This document shows, in pieces, positions 42,120 through 50,710 of a stretch of DNA of 64,000 nucleotides; within the stretch, counting starts at the first letter, position 1, and each line of letters begins with the position of its first letter. The stretch covers positions 1 through 64,000 of the forward strand of contig NZ_VFPE01000004.1 of NCBI RefSeq assembly GCF_006783905.1, read 5' to 3'. Position numbers and translations under genes: made by a program. The notes below the pieces were generated by a model, which searched no databases, was not told the DNA's origin, and worked only from the letters and a program-made list of their open reading frames with translations. The stretch is from Microbacterium kyungheense (GTDB lineage Bacteria; Actinomycetota; Actinomycetes; Actinomycetales; Microbacteriaceae).

Positions 42120-43373
42120 GTGACTGCCGGCATCCGCCGGGATCACGGTCGGGGCCAGGGGGTGAGCGTGCGCGCAAGGCTGTTGCGGCTCGCCGATGTG
42201 ACGCCGGCGGAGTGGGTGCGCTGGCAGGCTCTGTCCGACCGCGCAGCCGAGGCCAATCTCGCTTTCGACCCGCGGTTCCTCTCCCACGACCAGGGGGGCG
42301 ACGGCGAGGACGAGTACCTATTCGTGGTCGCGGAGGAGGACGATCGGTGGTTCGGCGTCCTGCGCGTCTTCGCGATGGAGGCGCTCCCGAGCCTCGGAGT
42401 CCCCACCTACGGCACGTGGGATCCGCCGCTGTTCGGTGCCTCTCATCCGCTGCTCGACCGGTCACGGGCGGCAGACGCGCTCGAGGCGATCGCACGAGCC
42501 GCGCGTCGAGAGCTGCGCAGCGGCTTCATCCCACTACGGGGATATCCCGCGTCAGGCCCCCTCGCCGACGCACTGCAGACGGTGCGTCGTCGTCGCACGA
42601 TGGATGCTGTCGTCGTCGCGTCACACGCCGCGGCATGGGTCGACGTCACGGCGGATGCGTCCCTGCCGCCCGGCGAGCCGCGGGAGTTCCCTGCCGATCT
42701 CGACCCCGTCTACCGCAGCACGAATACCCGGAGGATGCTCCGCCGCCACGCGCGGCGACTGGCCGAGACGGCGCACGGGCCGCTCGTGCTGCGCGACGCG
42801 AGCGATGATCTCGCCGCGATCGACCGCTTCGTTCAGATGCAGGCCTCGGGATGGAAGGGGGACAGCGAGCAGGGCGGCACCGCGGTGGCCCTGGATGCGC
42901 GGGGCGAGCGTGTCTTCCGCGAGAAGATCGAGGCCTTCCGTGCGTCCGGGGACCTGATCGTCTTGGAGCTGTGGGCCGCGACGACGTGCGTCTACTCGAC
43001 CGTGGTGCTCGTCGTCGGCAACGTGGCGATGCCGTTCCTCGATGCCTACCAGCACGAGTTCAGAGACTTCTCGGCGGGCACCCTCGGGCGGACGGCTGTC
43101 AACGCGCACCTGAGACGCCTCCAGCGACTGGTCGCCGTGAACCCCGGTATCTACGACTACTACGACGAGGCGGCGAAGACGTACCCCGATCGACGGGAGT
43201 TCGTGGACGTCGTGCTCGGCGTGGGCGTCGTCCCCTCTCGTGCGGTGCGGCTGCTCCCTCGCGCTGACACTTCGCCTCGGATGCGCGGCCTGCTGCGCGG
43301 GCTGGCACGCGGTGACCGGCTGGGAATGCGCGCCCTGGGAGCCGCCCGGCGTCGGCTCGGTCAGGACCGCTGA
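42120..43373 (+). CDS. FemAB/BioF2-like GNAT protein, first of a tandem pair
   Basis: 417 aa. Two GNAT-like halves are visible: residues about 20-190 (YLFVVAEEDDRWFGVLRVF, PTYGTWDPPLF, LRGYPASGPLADALQ) and 200-370 (YRSTNTRRMLRRHARRL, RFVQMQASGWKGDSEQGGTA, FLDAYQHEFRDFSAGTLGRT). The start is uncertain: GTG 42120 fits a leaderless promoter, while GTG 42162 matches the paralogue's N-terminus better. No membrane segment. It probably transfers an acyl or aminoacyl group in glycan assembly; the substrate is unknown. Confidence 0.8.
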   Translation: MTAGIRRDHGRGQGVSVRARLLRLADVTPAEWVRWQALSDRAAEANLAFDPRFLSHDQGGDGEDEYLFVVAEEDDRWFGVLRVFAMEALPSLGVPTYGTWDPPLFGASHPLLDRSRAADALEAIARAARRELRSGFIPLRGYPASGPLADALQTVRRRRTMDAVVVASHAAAWVDVTADASLPPGEPREFPADLDPVYRSTNTRRMLRRHARRLAETAHGPLVLRDASDDLAAIDRFVQMQASGWKGDSEQGGTAVALDARGERVFREKIEAFRASGDLIVLELWAATTCVYSTVVLVVGNVAMPFLDAYQHEFRDFSAGTLGRTAVNAHLRRLQRLVAVNPGIYDYYDEAAKTYPDRREFVDVVLGVGVVPSRAVRLLPRADTSPRMRGLLRGLARGDRLGMRALGAARRRLGQDR

Positions 43374-43374
43374 G

Positions 43375-44580
43375 GTGGCGCGCGTGCGGGGGATACTGCT
43401 GCGGCTGTCTGACATCACCACGGCGGATGTCGACAACTGGACGGCACTGGCGGAGCGGGCAACGGAGCCGAACGCGGCGCTGGATCCGCGATTCCTCCTC
43501 CCGGATCGCAAGATCAGCGGCAACCACCTGCTCGTCGTCGCCGAAGAGGACGGGAAGTGGCTCGGTCTCGTACGGGTCTTCCCCGTCGACCTCGCACCCA
43601 CCCTTCCGTTGCGGACGTACGGCACGCTCGAACCCGCGGATCTCGGGCCGCCGTTCCCGCTTCTCGATCCCGCACGCGCCTCCGACGCACTCGCGGCGAT
43701 CGCACGCACCGTGCGGCGACGTCTGCGACGCGGCTACATCGGTCTGCGCGGCTATCCTGCGTCCGGACCTCTCGCCCAGGCTCTGCAGGACGTCAGCAGA
43801 CGGCCCGCGCTCCATGCGACGGTCGTCGCGTCCCACATCGTGCCGTGGGTGGATGTGCTGCCCGCCCGGGCCGCACCGCATGAGCGGGTGCACCCGGCCG
43901 TGACGGACCCCGAGTACCGGAGTGCGAGCACCCGAAAGGAGCTCCGCCGGTACGCTCGACGCCTCGTCGAAGCGGGCGGCGGGCCGCTGACGCTGCACGA
44001 CGCCAGCGACGATCCCGAAGCGATCGACCGCTTCGTCACGATGCAGGCGTCGGGATGGAAGGGCGACCGGGAGCACGGCGGCTACGCGGTGGCGCTGGAC
44101 CGGGAGCGCGAGACGGCGTTCCGAGCGAAGACCGAGGCGTTCCGCGAGTCCGGCGACCTGATCGTCCTCGAGATGTGGGCAGGCGATGCGCATGTGTACT
44201 CCCACCTGTACGTCGTCTCGGGTGGTGTCGCGATGGGAATCCTCGATGCCTACCAGCACGAGTACGGCGCCTACTCCACGGGCAAGCTCGGCCGCACCGC
44301 TGTCACGACGCATATGCGTGGTCTTCAGCGACTGAAGGCGCTGAATCCCGGCCATTTCTACTACGGTGACGACGAGGCGGTGAAGGCGTTCCCCGATCGC
44401 CGAGAGTTCGTCGATGTCGTGATCGGCGTCGGCATCGTGCCGTCCTTGCTGTGTCGTCTGCTCCCCCGCACCGAGGCGTCGCTGCGCGCGAGGGCCGCCG
44501 TCATGGCGTTCAGCCGAGGGGACGCGCTGATGATGCGGGCGATCGGGACTCTGACACGGAAGCCGCGGCCCACGCCATGA
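43375..44580 (+). CDS. FemAB/BioF2-like GNAT protein, second of a tandem pair
   Basis: 401 aa, collinear with the preceding protein and sharing blocks such as LRGYPASGPLAQALQDV, RFVTMQASGWKGDREHGG, FRESGDLIVLEMWAG and ILDAYQHEYGAYSTGKLGRT plus the PDRREFVDVV ending. It starts at GTG 43375, 1 nt after the previous stop. The strong collinearity points to local duplication with divergence, perhaps for two different acceptor positions or acyl donors. Confidence 0.8.
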   Translation: MARVRGILLRLSDITTADVDNWTALAERATEPNAALDPRFLLPDRKISGNHLLVVAEEDGKWLGLVRVFPVDLAPTLPLRTYGTLEPADLGPPFPLLDPARASDALAAIARTVRRRLRRGYIGLRGYPASGPLAQALQDVSRRPALHATVVASHIVPWVDVLPARAAPHERVHPAVTDPEYRSASTRKELRRYARRLVEAGGGPLTLHDASDDPEAIDRFVTMQASGWKGDREHGGYAVALDRERETAFRAKTEAFRESGDLIVLEMWAGDAHVYSHLYVVSGGVAMGILDAYQHEYGAYSTGKLGRTAVTTHMRGLQRLKALNPGHFYYGDDEAVKAFPDRREFVDVVIGVGIVPSLLCRLLPRTEASLRARAAVMAFSRGDALMMRAIGTLTRKPRPTP

Positions 44581-44674
44581 CCAACACATGCCGCCCCCGC
44601 GCGGGTGTCAGAATATGCCGCGAGGCGCCGCGCCGCGAACAGGGATGCGCGGCGCCATCGACGAGGAGGAATCG

Positions 44675-46150
44675 ATGACGACGGACGCGCTCATCACTTT
44701 GGTCGCGGTGATGGTCGGACTGCTGCTTCTCATCGCTCTGGTCGGTGGAACGGTCGTCGCGGTGCTGCTGTGGCGTCGGCAGCGCCGCCGCCATCCGCGT
44801 CCGGCACGCACGGCGGCAGGGCGCCAGACACCTGCGACGCCTGCTTCTGCTGCGGGCGCCGCCGCGCCGAGGAGGGAGAGGCGGGCGACGACAGAGCCGG
44901 TTCCGAAGGGCGACGTCCCCGCCGACGACCCGCGGATCCTCGCGCTCGGCCTCGAAGCTCCCACCTCGACGGATGCCGTCTTCCGCAACCTCGAGAAGAT
45001 CAAACCACTGTTGCGAGAAGAGGCCGCCGAGAGCGATCGGATCGCGCGCACCACACCGCTGGCGGGCCGCGCCATGCGCTCGGCCGGTCTCTTCCTCTGG
45101 TGCTTCCCGGCCGAACGAGGGGGGTTGGATGCCTCTCATGCCGACCGGCTCGAGGCTGCGGCGCAGGTGGCCCGGATCGACGCGGGGATGTCATGGACGA
45201 TGGTCATCCTGAGCAGCCACGGCGACTGCGTCGCGTACCTCGACGATGAAGCGTGCGCCACGCTCTATCCGACGGCGGATATTCCGACGGTGTACTCGGC
45301 AGTGCCGTTCGCGCGCGCCGTCGAGATCGATGCGCAGACGTACCGGATCGAGCCCGCGCGGTGGCGCCTGGGCAGCGGCGGTTACCACGCCGAGCGCTGG
45401 ATCGGAGGCGCCAAGGTGTGGGACTCGGCCGGCAACCCGGTGATCGACGAGGCGACCGGCTGGCAGAAGGTCATCGGCGCCTGGCTGCCCGAAGACAAGG
45501 TGCGGCAGATCGACGACTGGGACCCGCTCGGCGTGAGGTCATCGGGAAGCTCCTCGTATGAGCTCGTCGAGGCCGTCGACATCCCGCGGACTCACACCTA
45601 CAACGACACGCGTGACCTCCGCCCCTTCCGGTTCCCCTTCTTCGGGATCGCGATGGGGATCGCCCAGCACCTGGTGGACCTCACCGTCGAGACGCTGCGG
45701 AGCCCCCGCGCCGAGCCGGCCGATGCCTACGCGGCAAGCGTGCTGGGCGACGCTCTGGCCTCTCTCGACATGCTCGTGCTCGGTCTGCGCGGGTACGCGT
45801 CGTACATCGACGAGGCCCGCGAGGGACGCACGTCCCGTGCCCTGACGGTCGACGAGTCGAACTGGATTCACAGCGGCGGCGTGCCGGTGCGCGACCTCCT
45901 GCTGAAGATCCGCGACATCACCGCCGATCTCAGCGGAACACGGTACGTGCCCGCAGGCTCCGAGTTCGCGCGGGCCCTTCGCGACATCGACGTCATCCTC
46001 GCCCATGTGCTTTTCCGCCTGACAATCACCCCGGGAAAACGGGAGCGGGTGCAGGGCGTGCTGGCCGGATCCGCTCCGCTGGGCGTGTGGGAGTCCGGGT
46101 GGCCGGTGCGCTTCCCGGCCGACGATGATGCCGCTGGATCCGGGGAATGA
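44675..46150 (+). CDS. Membrane-anchored acyl-CoA-dehydrogenase-fold protein, first of a tandem pair
   Basis: 491 aa. One helix (residues about 5-31) is followed by WRRQRRRHPR, so the soluble domain should face the cytoplasm. The domain from about residue 80 follows the acyl-CoA dehydrogenase / group D flavin monooxygenase plan: RLEAAAQVARIDAGMSW, TYRIEPARWRLGSGGYHAERW, WLPEDKVRQIDDWDPLGVRS, SGSSSYELVEAVDIP and a helical C-terminus. Known group D members include aminosugar N-oxygenases (nitrososynthases), which fits the amino-sugar setting, but activity is unproven. ATG 44675 follows GAGGAGGAA. Confidence 0.78.
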   Translation: MTTDALITLVAVMVGLLLLIALVGGTVVAVLLWRRQRRRHPRPARTAAGRQTPATPASAAGAAAPRRERRATTEPVPKGDVPADDPRILALGLEAPTSTDAVFRNLEKIKPLLREEAAESDRIARTTPLAGRAMRSAGLFLWCFPAERGGLDASHADRLEAAAQVARIDAGMSWTMVILSSHGDCVAYLDDEACATLYPTADIPTVYSAVPFARAVEIDAQTYRIEPARWRLGSGGYHAERWIGGAKVWDSAGNPVIDEATGWQKVIGAWLPEDKVRQIDDWDPLGVRSSGSSSYELVEAVDIPRTHTYNDTRDLRPFRFPFFGIAMGIAQHLVDLTVETLRSPRAEPADAYAASVLGDALASLDMLVLGLRGYASYIDEAREGRTSRALTVDESNWIHSGGVPVRDLLLKIRDITADLSGTRYVPAGSEFARALRDIDVILAHVLFRLTITPGKRERVQGVLAGSAPLGVWESGWPVRFPADDDAAGSGE

Positions 46151-46223
46151 CCGTGCGACAATACGAGACGAATGGGGTGTGGCGCCGTGGGGAGACGCGA
46201 CGCCTCGAGTGGAGGGGATGCGC

Positions 46224-47687
46224 GTGACGACCGACCAGCTCTTGCTGCTGCTCGTGACGATGGTCGCGGTGCTGCTGATTCTCGCGATCATCGGGGGCGC
46301 GGGACTCGCATACGTCGTCTGGCGGAGGCTTCGCGGTCGATACCGGCCCCGGACCGCCTCCGCCCCGCCCCCTGTGGTCGCTCCTGCCCCCGCCGCGCAG
46401 GCGGCGCCGGCCGGCCCGTCGCGCGCGACCGATGAGCCGATTCCCAAGGGCGATGTTCCGGGCGACGATCCACGGATCCTCGCGCTCGGTCTGGAGGCGC
46501 CGACCTCGACGGAGGCGGTCTTCCGCAACCTCGACAGGATCAAGCCGCTTCTGCGCGAGGAAGTCGCCGAGAGCGATCGCATCGGCCGGACGACGCCGCT
46601 CGCCGGTCGCGCGCTCCGCGCGACCGGGGTCTACCTGTGGACCGTCCCCGCGAGCCGGGGCGGTCTCGACGCGAGCTACGTCGACCGTCTTGAAGCAGTG
46701 GCCCAGGTCGGCCGCATCGACGCCGGAATGGCGTGGATCGTGCACTGGCTGAGCGCCCACAGCGAGCTGACGGGACGGCTCGACGAGGAGTCCTTCGCCG
46801 AGCTCTATCCGACGATCGACCTCCCGACCGTGTTCTCGGCGACTCCCCCTGCGCGCGCGGTCGAAGTCGACGGCGACACGTACCGCATCGAAGGCGCCAG
46901 ATGGCGCCTCGGAAGCGGTGGGTATCACGCGGACCGCTGGCTCGCGGGAGCGAACGTCTTCACCGCCTCCGGCGAGCCCGTCATCAACGAGGCGACGGGT
47001 GCGCACAAGGCGATCGGTGTCTGGCTGCCGGCGGACAAGCTGCGGCAGATCGACGACTGGAATCCTCTCGGACTCCGCTCCTCCGGCAGCGCTTCGTACG
47101 AGCTCACCGGGCCCGTCGACGTGCCGCGTCGCTGGAGTTTCGAGATCACCGGCGACATGAGCGCCTACTTCTTCCCGTTCATGGGCGTGATGCTCGGAGC
47201 GGCACAGCACCTGGTTGATCTCACGCTCCAGTTCGTGAGATCGAAGCGGCGTGCGGGCGTGGCCACCGGCTCTCACGATGTCACGGCGCTCGCCGACGCG
47301 ATGACGTCGCTCGACATGCTCACCCTCGGCCTCCGAGGCTATGCGCAGTACATCGACCGCGTGCGCGCGGAGCGCGGGGGTGTGTTCACCGCTGAGGACG
47401 CAGCATGGATCCACAATGTCGGGCTGCCGGTGCGCGAGACGATCATGAAGGTGCGCGACATCACCTCCGACATCTACGGCACGGGGTACGTCGCCGCCGG
47501 ATCCGAATTCGGGAGGGTTCTGCGCGACATCCAGGTCGGCCTCGCCCACGCGTGGTTCCGCCGCTCCGACGCCCTCGATCTTCGTCTGCGGCACATGACC
47601 GTGGTGCTCGACAGCCCTCGCTTCTCCCCGATCTGGGATGGCGGGTGGCCGGTCGAGCTCCGTGCTGACAGCTCATCCCCGTCGTGA
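46224..47687 (+). CDS. Membrane-anchored acyl-CoA-dehydrogenase-fold protein, second of a tandem pair
   Basis: 487 aa, collinear with the preceding protein. It has an N-terminal helix (about 5-31) followed by WRRLRGRYRPR, DPRILALGLEAPTSTEAVFR and IKPLLREEVAESDRIGRTTP. TYRIEGARWRLGSGGYHADR, IDDWNPLGLRSSGSASYELT and SLDMLTLGLRGYAQYID are also shared. GTG 46224 is preferred, since GGAGGGG lies 6 nt upstream and ATG 46218 is too close to it. Its stop overlaps the GT2 start (GTGA). Both copies keep their anchor, so membrane placement is probably essential. Confidence 0.78.
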   Translation: MTTDQLLLLLVTMVAVLLILAIIGGAGLAYVVWRRLRGRYRPRTASAPPPVVAPAPAAQAAPAGPSRATDEPIPKGDVPGDDPRILALGLEAPTSTEAVFRNLDRIKPLLREEVAESDRIGRTTPLAGRALRATGVYLWTVPASRGGLDASYVDRLEAVAQVGRIDAGMAWIVHWLSAHSELTGRLDEESFAELYPTIDLPTVFSATPPARAVEVDGDTYRIEGARWRLGSGGYHADRWLAGANVFTASGEPVINEATGAHKAIGVWLPADKLRQIDDWNPLGLRSSGSASYELTGPVDVPRRWSFEITGDMSAYFFPFMGVMLGAAQHLVDLTLQFVRSKRRAGVATGSHDVTALADAMTSLDMLTLGLRGYAQYIDRVRAERGGVFTAEDAAWIHNVGLPVRETIMKVRDITSDIYGTGYVAAGSEFGRVLRDIQVGLAHAWFRRSDALDLRLRHMTVVLDSPRFSPIWDGGWPVELRADSSSPS

Positions 47688-48628
47688 GCGCGGGCGGCCC
47701 GCTCGATCCGCCGGCCGATGCTGTGCCCCTGGTGAGCGTCGTCGTCGCCACGAATCGAGTGAGCCCGTTTCTCGCGAAGGCGCTCGGCTCTCTTGCAGCC
47801 CAGACGTACCCTCGGGTCGAGACGATCGTCGTCGACGACGGTTCCCCCGATCCTTCGGCAGTTCAGACAGCTGTTGCAACGTCGCTGCCGTCCGCGCGAG
47901 TGCTGCACCGTCGGCCCGCCGGGGTGTCGGCTGCAAGGAACGCGGGGGCAGCGGCGGCGAACGGAGAGCTGCTCGTCTTCTTCGACGACGACGACCTCTC
48001 CCACCCGGGGCGGTTCTCCGCGCAGACCGATCGGCTGATGTCCGAACCAGAGGCGGTCGCCTGCTACTGCGGGATGCGCACCATCGATTCCGACGGTCGG
48101 GTGCTCGTCGAGGCTGATCAGACTCCGGTGCGCGATCGACTCGATGTCGCCCGGCGGCGTACGGGGATCCTGCTGGGCAATCTCATGATCCGTCGCGCCG
48201 ACTTCGAGGCCGTCGGCGGGTTCGACCCCGCGCTGGGCTTCGCAGAGGATCTCGACCTCATCTTGAGCCTCTCGGAGCGGGGTGGGTTCGTCTTCGCACC
48301 CGATGCGCTCTTCGACTACCGCCTCCACGGAGCGAACACGACCGCCCGCCACCGTGACCTCACACGTTCGATCGACCGCATCGTGCGCACGCACCTCGAC
48401 CGCGCCCGGTCCGCCGGCGATCAGCCCCTCGTCGCCGCGCACCGCGAAAGCCTGCGAGCCAACGGCCGTTACGCGTGGTGGGGGGCGCTGCGGCACGCGC
48501 GCCTCGAAGCCGGAGCGAGACGCTGGGGCTCGGCCGCCTCCGACGTGCTGTGGGCATTGCGCTTCGCGCCGCTTGCGCCCGCGGACGCAGCCGCCCGACG
48601 GATTCGGAGGACGGGCGCCCCACGCTGA
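47684..48628 (+). CDS. GT2-family glycosyltransferase
   Basis: 314 aa. VSVVVATNRVSPFLAKALGS, TIVVDDGSPDPS, GVSAARNAGAAAANGE, the DXD-like LLVFFDDDDLSHPGRF and GFDPALGFAEDLDLILSL are present. It resembles the GT2 at 52818-53744. GTG 47684 overlaps the preceding stop by 4 nt, so it is coupled to the flavoenzyme-like pair and probably transfers the sugar that pair and the GNAT pair modify. Confidence 0.92.
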   Translation: MSAGGPLDPPADAVPLVSVVVATNRVSPFLAKALGSLAAQTYPRVETIVVDDGSPDPSAVQTAVATSLPSARVLHRRPAGVSAARNAGAAAANGELLVFFDDDDLSHPGRFSAQTDRLMSEPEAVACYCGMRTIDSDGRVLVEADQTPVRDRLDVARRRTGILLGNLMIRRADFEAVGGFDPALGFAEDLDLILSLSERGGFVFAPDALFDYRLHGANTTARHRDLTRSIDRIVRTHLDRARSAGDQPLVAAHRESLRANGRYAWWGALRHARLEAGARRWGSAASDVLWALRFAPLAPADAAARRIRRTGAPR

Positions 48629-48661
48629 ATCGTCGGTGCCGGCCGAGAGCCGGGCCGCGGC

Positions 48662-49561
48662 TCAATCAGCGGCGAAGAACGCTTCGCTCGCCGTCGTCCT
48701 CTCGTTCAGCCACCACTCGTAGGACTTGGCGATGTGGCCCAGATCAAGGGCGCGATACCCCGCCCGGTGAAGATCGTAGGCGAGCACCGTCGCCGTCGGG
48801 CCGAGGATCGCGATCACCAGGCTGTCCTTCGGCGCCGTGAGCACCCTGCGCAGGATGTCGTCGTACTGCTCGAAGGCGTCCTGCTTCGGCGCCAGCACAT
48901 GGTCGACGGAGGCGGCGTTGTCGAAGATGTCGTGGGTGAAGCCATCGAAGATGCCGTCGCCATGGATCAGGACGACTCTCTGGCCGTCCCAGATCCGCCG
49001 GCATTTCTCGAAGTAGGCGTGTCGATCGAATCCGGGACCGAACGTACCGTGCGCCATCGACACCTCGGTGGCGGCGTACATCCGGTCGGTTCGCAGGTGC
49101 GGCTTCAGGATCCGGCGCATGTGGAGCGCCCAGCGCAGGTAGTAGTCCCTCATCCCGTCGGCGAGATCGGGGCTCAGGTCATAGGCGAAACCCGGGATGC
49201 CGACGAGCAGATCCGGCTCGTCGGACACGAGCACCTCCGTCAGGCGTCGGCTCAGTTCGGGTCCCGGGGTCTGGAACGTGTCGAACCACCCGTCCATCGT
49301 CGACAGGTCTCCTCCACCGAAGCGGGCGATCGACTTTCCATCGATCAGCGCATCCACAGTCTGGTCGACTGTCATGGTCGCGGGCGCCTCGACCATCTGC
49401 GTCCGGTAGATGACCGCCTCGAGGGATGCCCGCTGCTCCGCCAGCGCCGCTTCGACGATCGCCTTCACGCTGAACCGCGGACGTATCGCATCGATGAACC
49501 GCTGCCGACGCGCTCTGCCGGGAATGAGCTTCGCCAGAGCCAGAAGGATGTAGTACGTCAC
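48662..49561 (-). CDS. GT-D fold glycosyltransferase (DUF1792 / SP_1767-like)
   Basis: 299 aa. The donor-binding hallmark SIARFGGGDLSTMDGWFDTFQ replaces the usual FGDGE, followed by LLVGIPGFAYDLS. The C-terminal IAILGPTATVLAYDL and RALDLGHIAKSYEWWLNE are diagnostic of the GT-D group. I chose GTG 49561: GAGGGGAG is 6 nt upstream and TATTGT is at 49581-49586. A GTG at 49627 is in frame but poorly supported. Single-gene unit. The acceptor is unknown; family members add glucose or galactose to protein- or lipid-linked glycans. Confidence 0.85.
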   Translation of the reverse strand: MTYYILLALAKLIPGRARRQRFIDAIRPRFSVKAIVEAALAEQRASLEAVIYRTQMVEAPATMTVDQTVDALIDGKSIARFGGGDLSTMDGWFDTFQTPGPELSRRLTEVLVSDEPDLLVGIPGFAYDLSPDLADGMRDYYLRWALHMRRILKPHLRTDRMYAATEVSMAHGTFGPGFDRHAYFEKCRRIWDGQRVVLIHGDGIFDGFTHDIFDNAASVDHVLAPKQDAFEQYDDILRRVLTAPKDSLVIAILGPTATVLAYDLHRAGYRALDLGHIAKSYEWWLNERTTASEAFFAAD

Positions 49562-49580
49562 GGGCGCTCCCCTCGCAATC

Positions 49581-49586
49581 ACAATA
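49581..49586 (-). promoter_or_regulatory. Probable -10 box of the GT-D gene
   Basis: TATTGT on the minus strand, with a leader of about 13 nt containing GAGGGGAG. Confidence 0.45.
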
Positions 49587-49656
49587 GCCAGCCAGCAGGG
49601 CTTCTTGAGCCGCGGATCCGCCCGCACAGCGAGCCCGCCGAACCCGCAGACGAGGC

Positions 49657-50706
49657 TCAGCCGTCGCGGCGGTAAAGGGCCTCATACCGGTCCACGACCG
49701 ACGAGAGTGCGAACGCCTCAGAGCGCTCGCGGCTCGCTCTGGCAAGCTTCCCCCGCGCCACGTCGTCGGTGAGCACGCTCGTGAGCGCCGCACCGATCGA
49801 GTCGAGATCGCTCAGCACGCCGGCGCGCCCCTCGTCGGTCACGTAGCGTGCGCCGATGTTCGGAGTCGCAACGACCGGCACCCCGCACGCCATCGCCTCG
49901 GCGTACGGGATGCCGAAGCCCTCGTACTCCGACGGCAGACAGAACACCCAGGCGCGCTGGTAAGCGTGCACGAGTTCGGCATCGCTGAGCGCCCCGAGCA
50001 CCGACACCCCGGGACCGGGATCGGCGGGGGCGTCCCGGCAGACCATCTCGAGCCGGGCATCGGCAAGGACCGGAAGAACGTCTCTCTGGAACACACGTGC
50101 CAGTGCCCCTCCGCGTTTGCGGTTGCCCCATGTCCCGACGAACAGGACGGTCGGCACGTCTCCCTGCGCGCCTGGAGCCGGCCGGAAGCGACTCGTGTCG
50201 ACACCGTTGGGGATGACGCGGCGCACCCACGGCATCCACCGTCGCGTCTGCGGCGACACCGCGACAGTGACGTCGGCCACGAGCGACGCGAGCACCTCGG
50301 TGAGGCCGAGCAGCAGCATCCGCAGCTTCTCCTTCGCCCCCGGGATGCGCAGCGCCTCCTCGAAGCCGGTCCCGTGCATCGTGCGCACATGGATGGGTGC
50401 GCGGCGACGCCACAGCCAGTAGTCGTCGCCGTGCGCATGGATGACGTCGTAGCCGGAATAGTCGACGCGACGCAGGGCCAACGCGAACCGGAATGTCTGC
50501 AGCGACCCCGTCAGCTGCAGCTCGCGATGACCGTACTCCGCCCCCTCGCCCGGCGCACACGCCGAGAACACGTCCACATGATGACCCCGACGGACGAGCG
50601 CGTTCGCGAGCTCGTGCGCCTGGTACCCCACACCGATCTTGCTCCCGCCCGGCAGGTAGTACGAGATCATCGCGATCCGCAGCGGACGGGAGTCGATGGC
50701 AGACAT
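49657..50706 (-). CDS. GT4-family glycosyltransferase
   Basis: 349 aa. The acceptor domain has LRIAMISYYLPGGSKIGVGY and VIHAHGDDYWLW. The donor domain has RVIPNGVDTSRFRPA, VLFVGTWGNRKRGGALA and the EX7E motif of PSEYEGFGIPYAEAMACGVPVVA. ATG 50706 follows the ABC permease stop by 4 nt. It is the last gene of the GT2-Wzt-Wzm-GT4 run and so is probably linked to ABC-exported glycan. Confidence 0.92.
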   Translation of the reverse strand: MSAIDSRPLRIAMISYYLPGGSKIGVGYQAHELANALVRRGHHVDVFSACAPGEGAEYGHRELQLTGSLQTFRFALALRRVDYSGYDVIHAHGDDYWLWRRRAPIHVRTMHGTGFEEALRIPGAKEKLRMLLLGLTEVLASLVADVTVAVSPQTRRWMPWVRRVIPNGVDTSRFRPAPGAQGDVPTVLFVGTWGNRKRGGALARVFQRDVLPVLADARLEMVCRDAPADPGPGVSVLGALSDAELVHAYQRAWVFCLPSEYEGFGIPYAEAMACGVPVVATPNIGARYVTDEGRAGVLSDLDSIGAALTSVLTDDVARGKLARASRERSEAFALSSVVDRYEALYRRDG

Positions 50707-50710
50707 GCGA

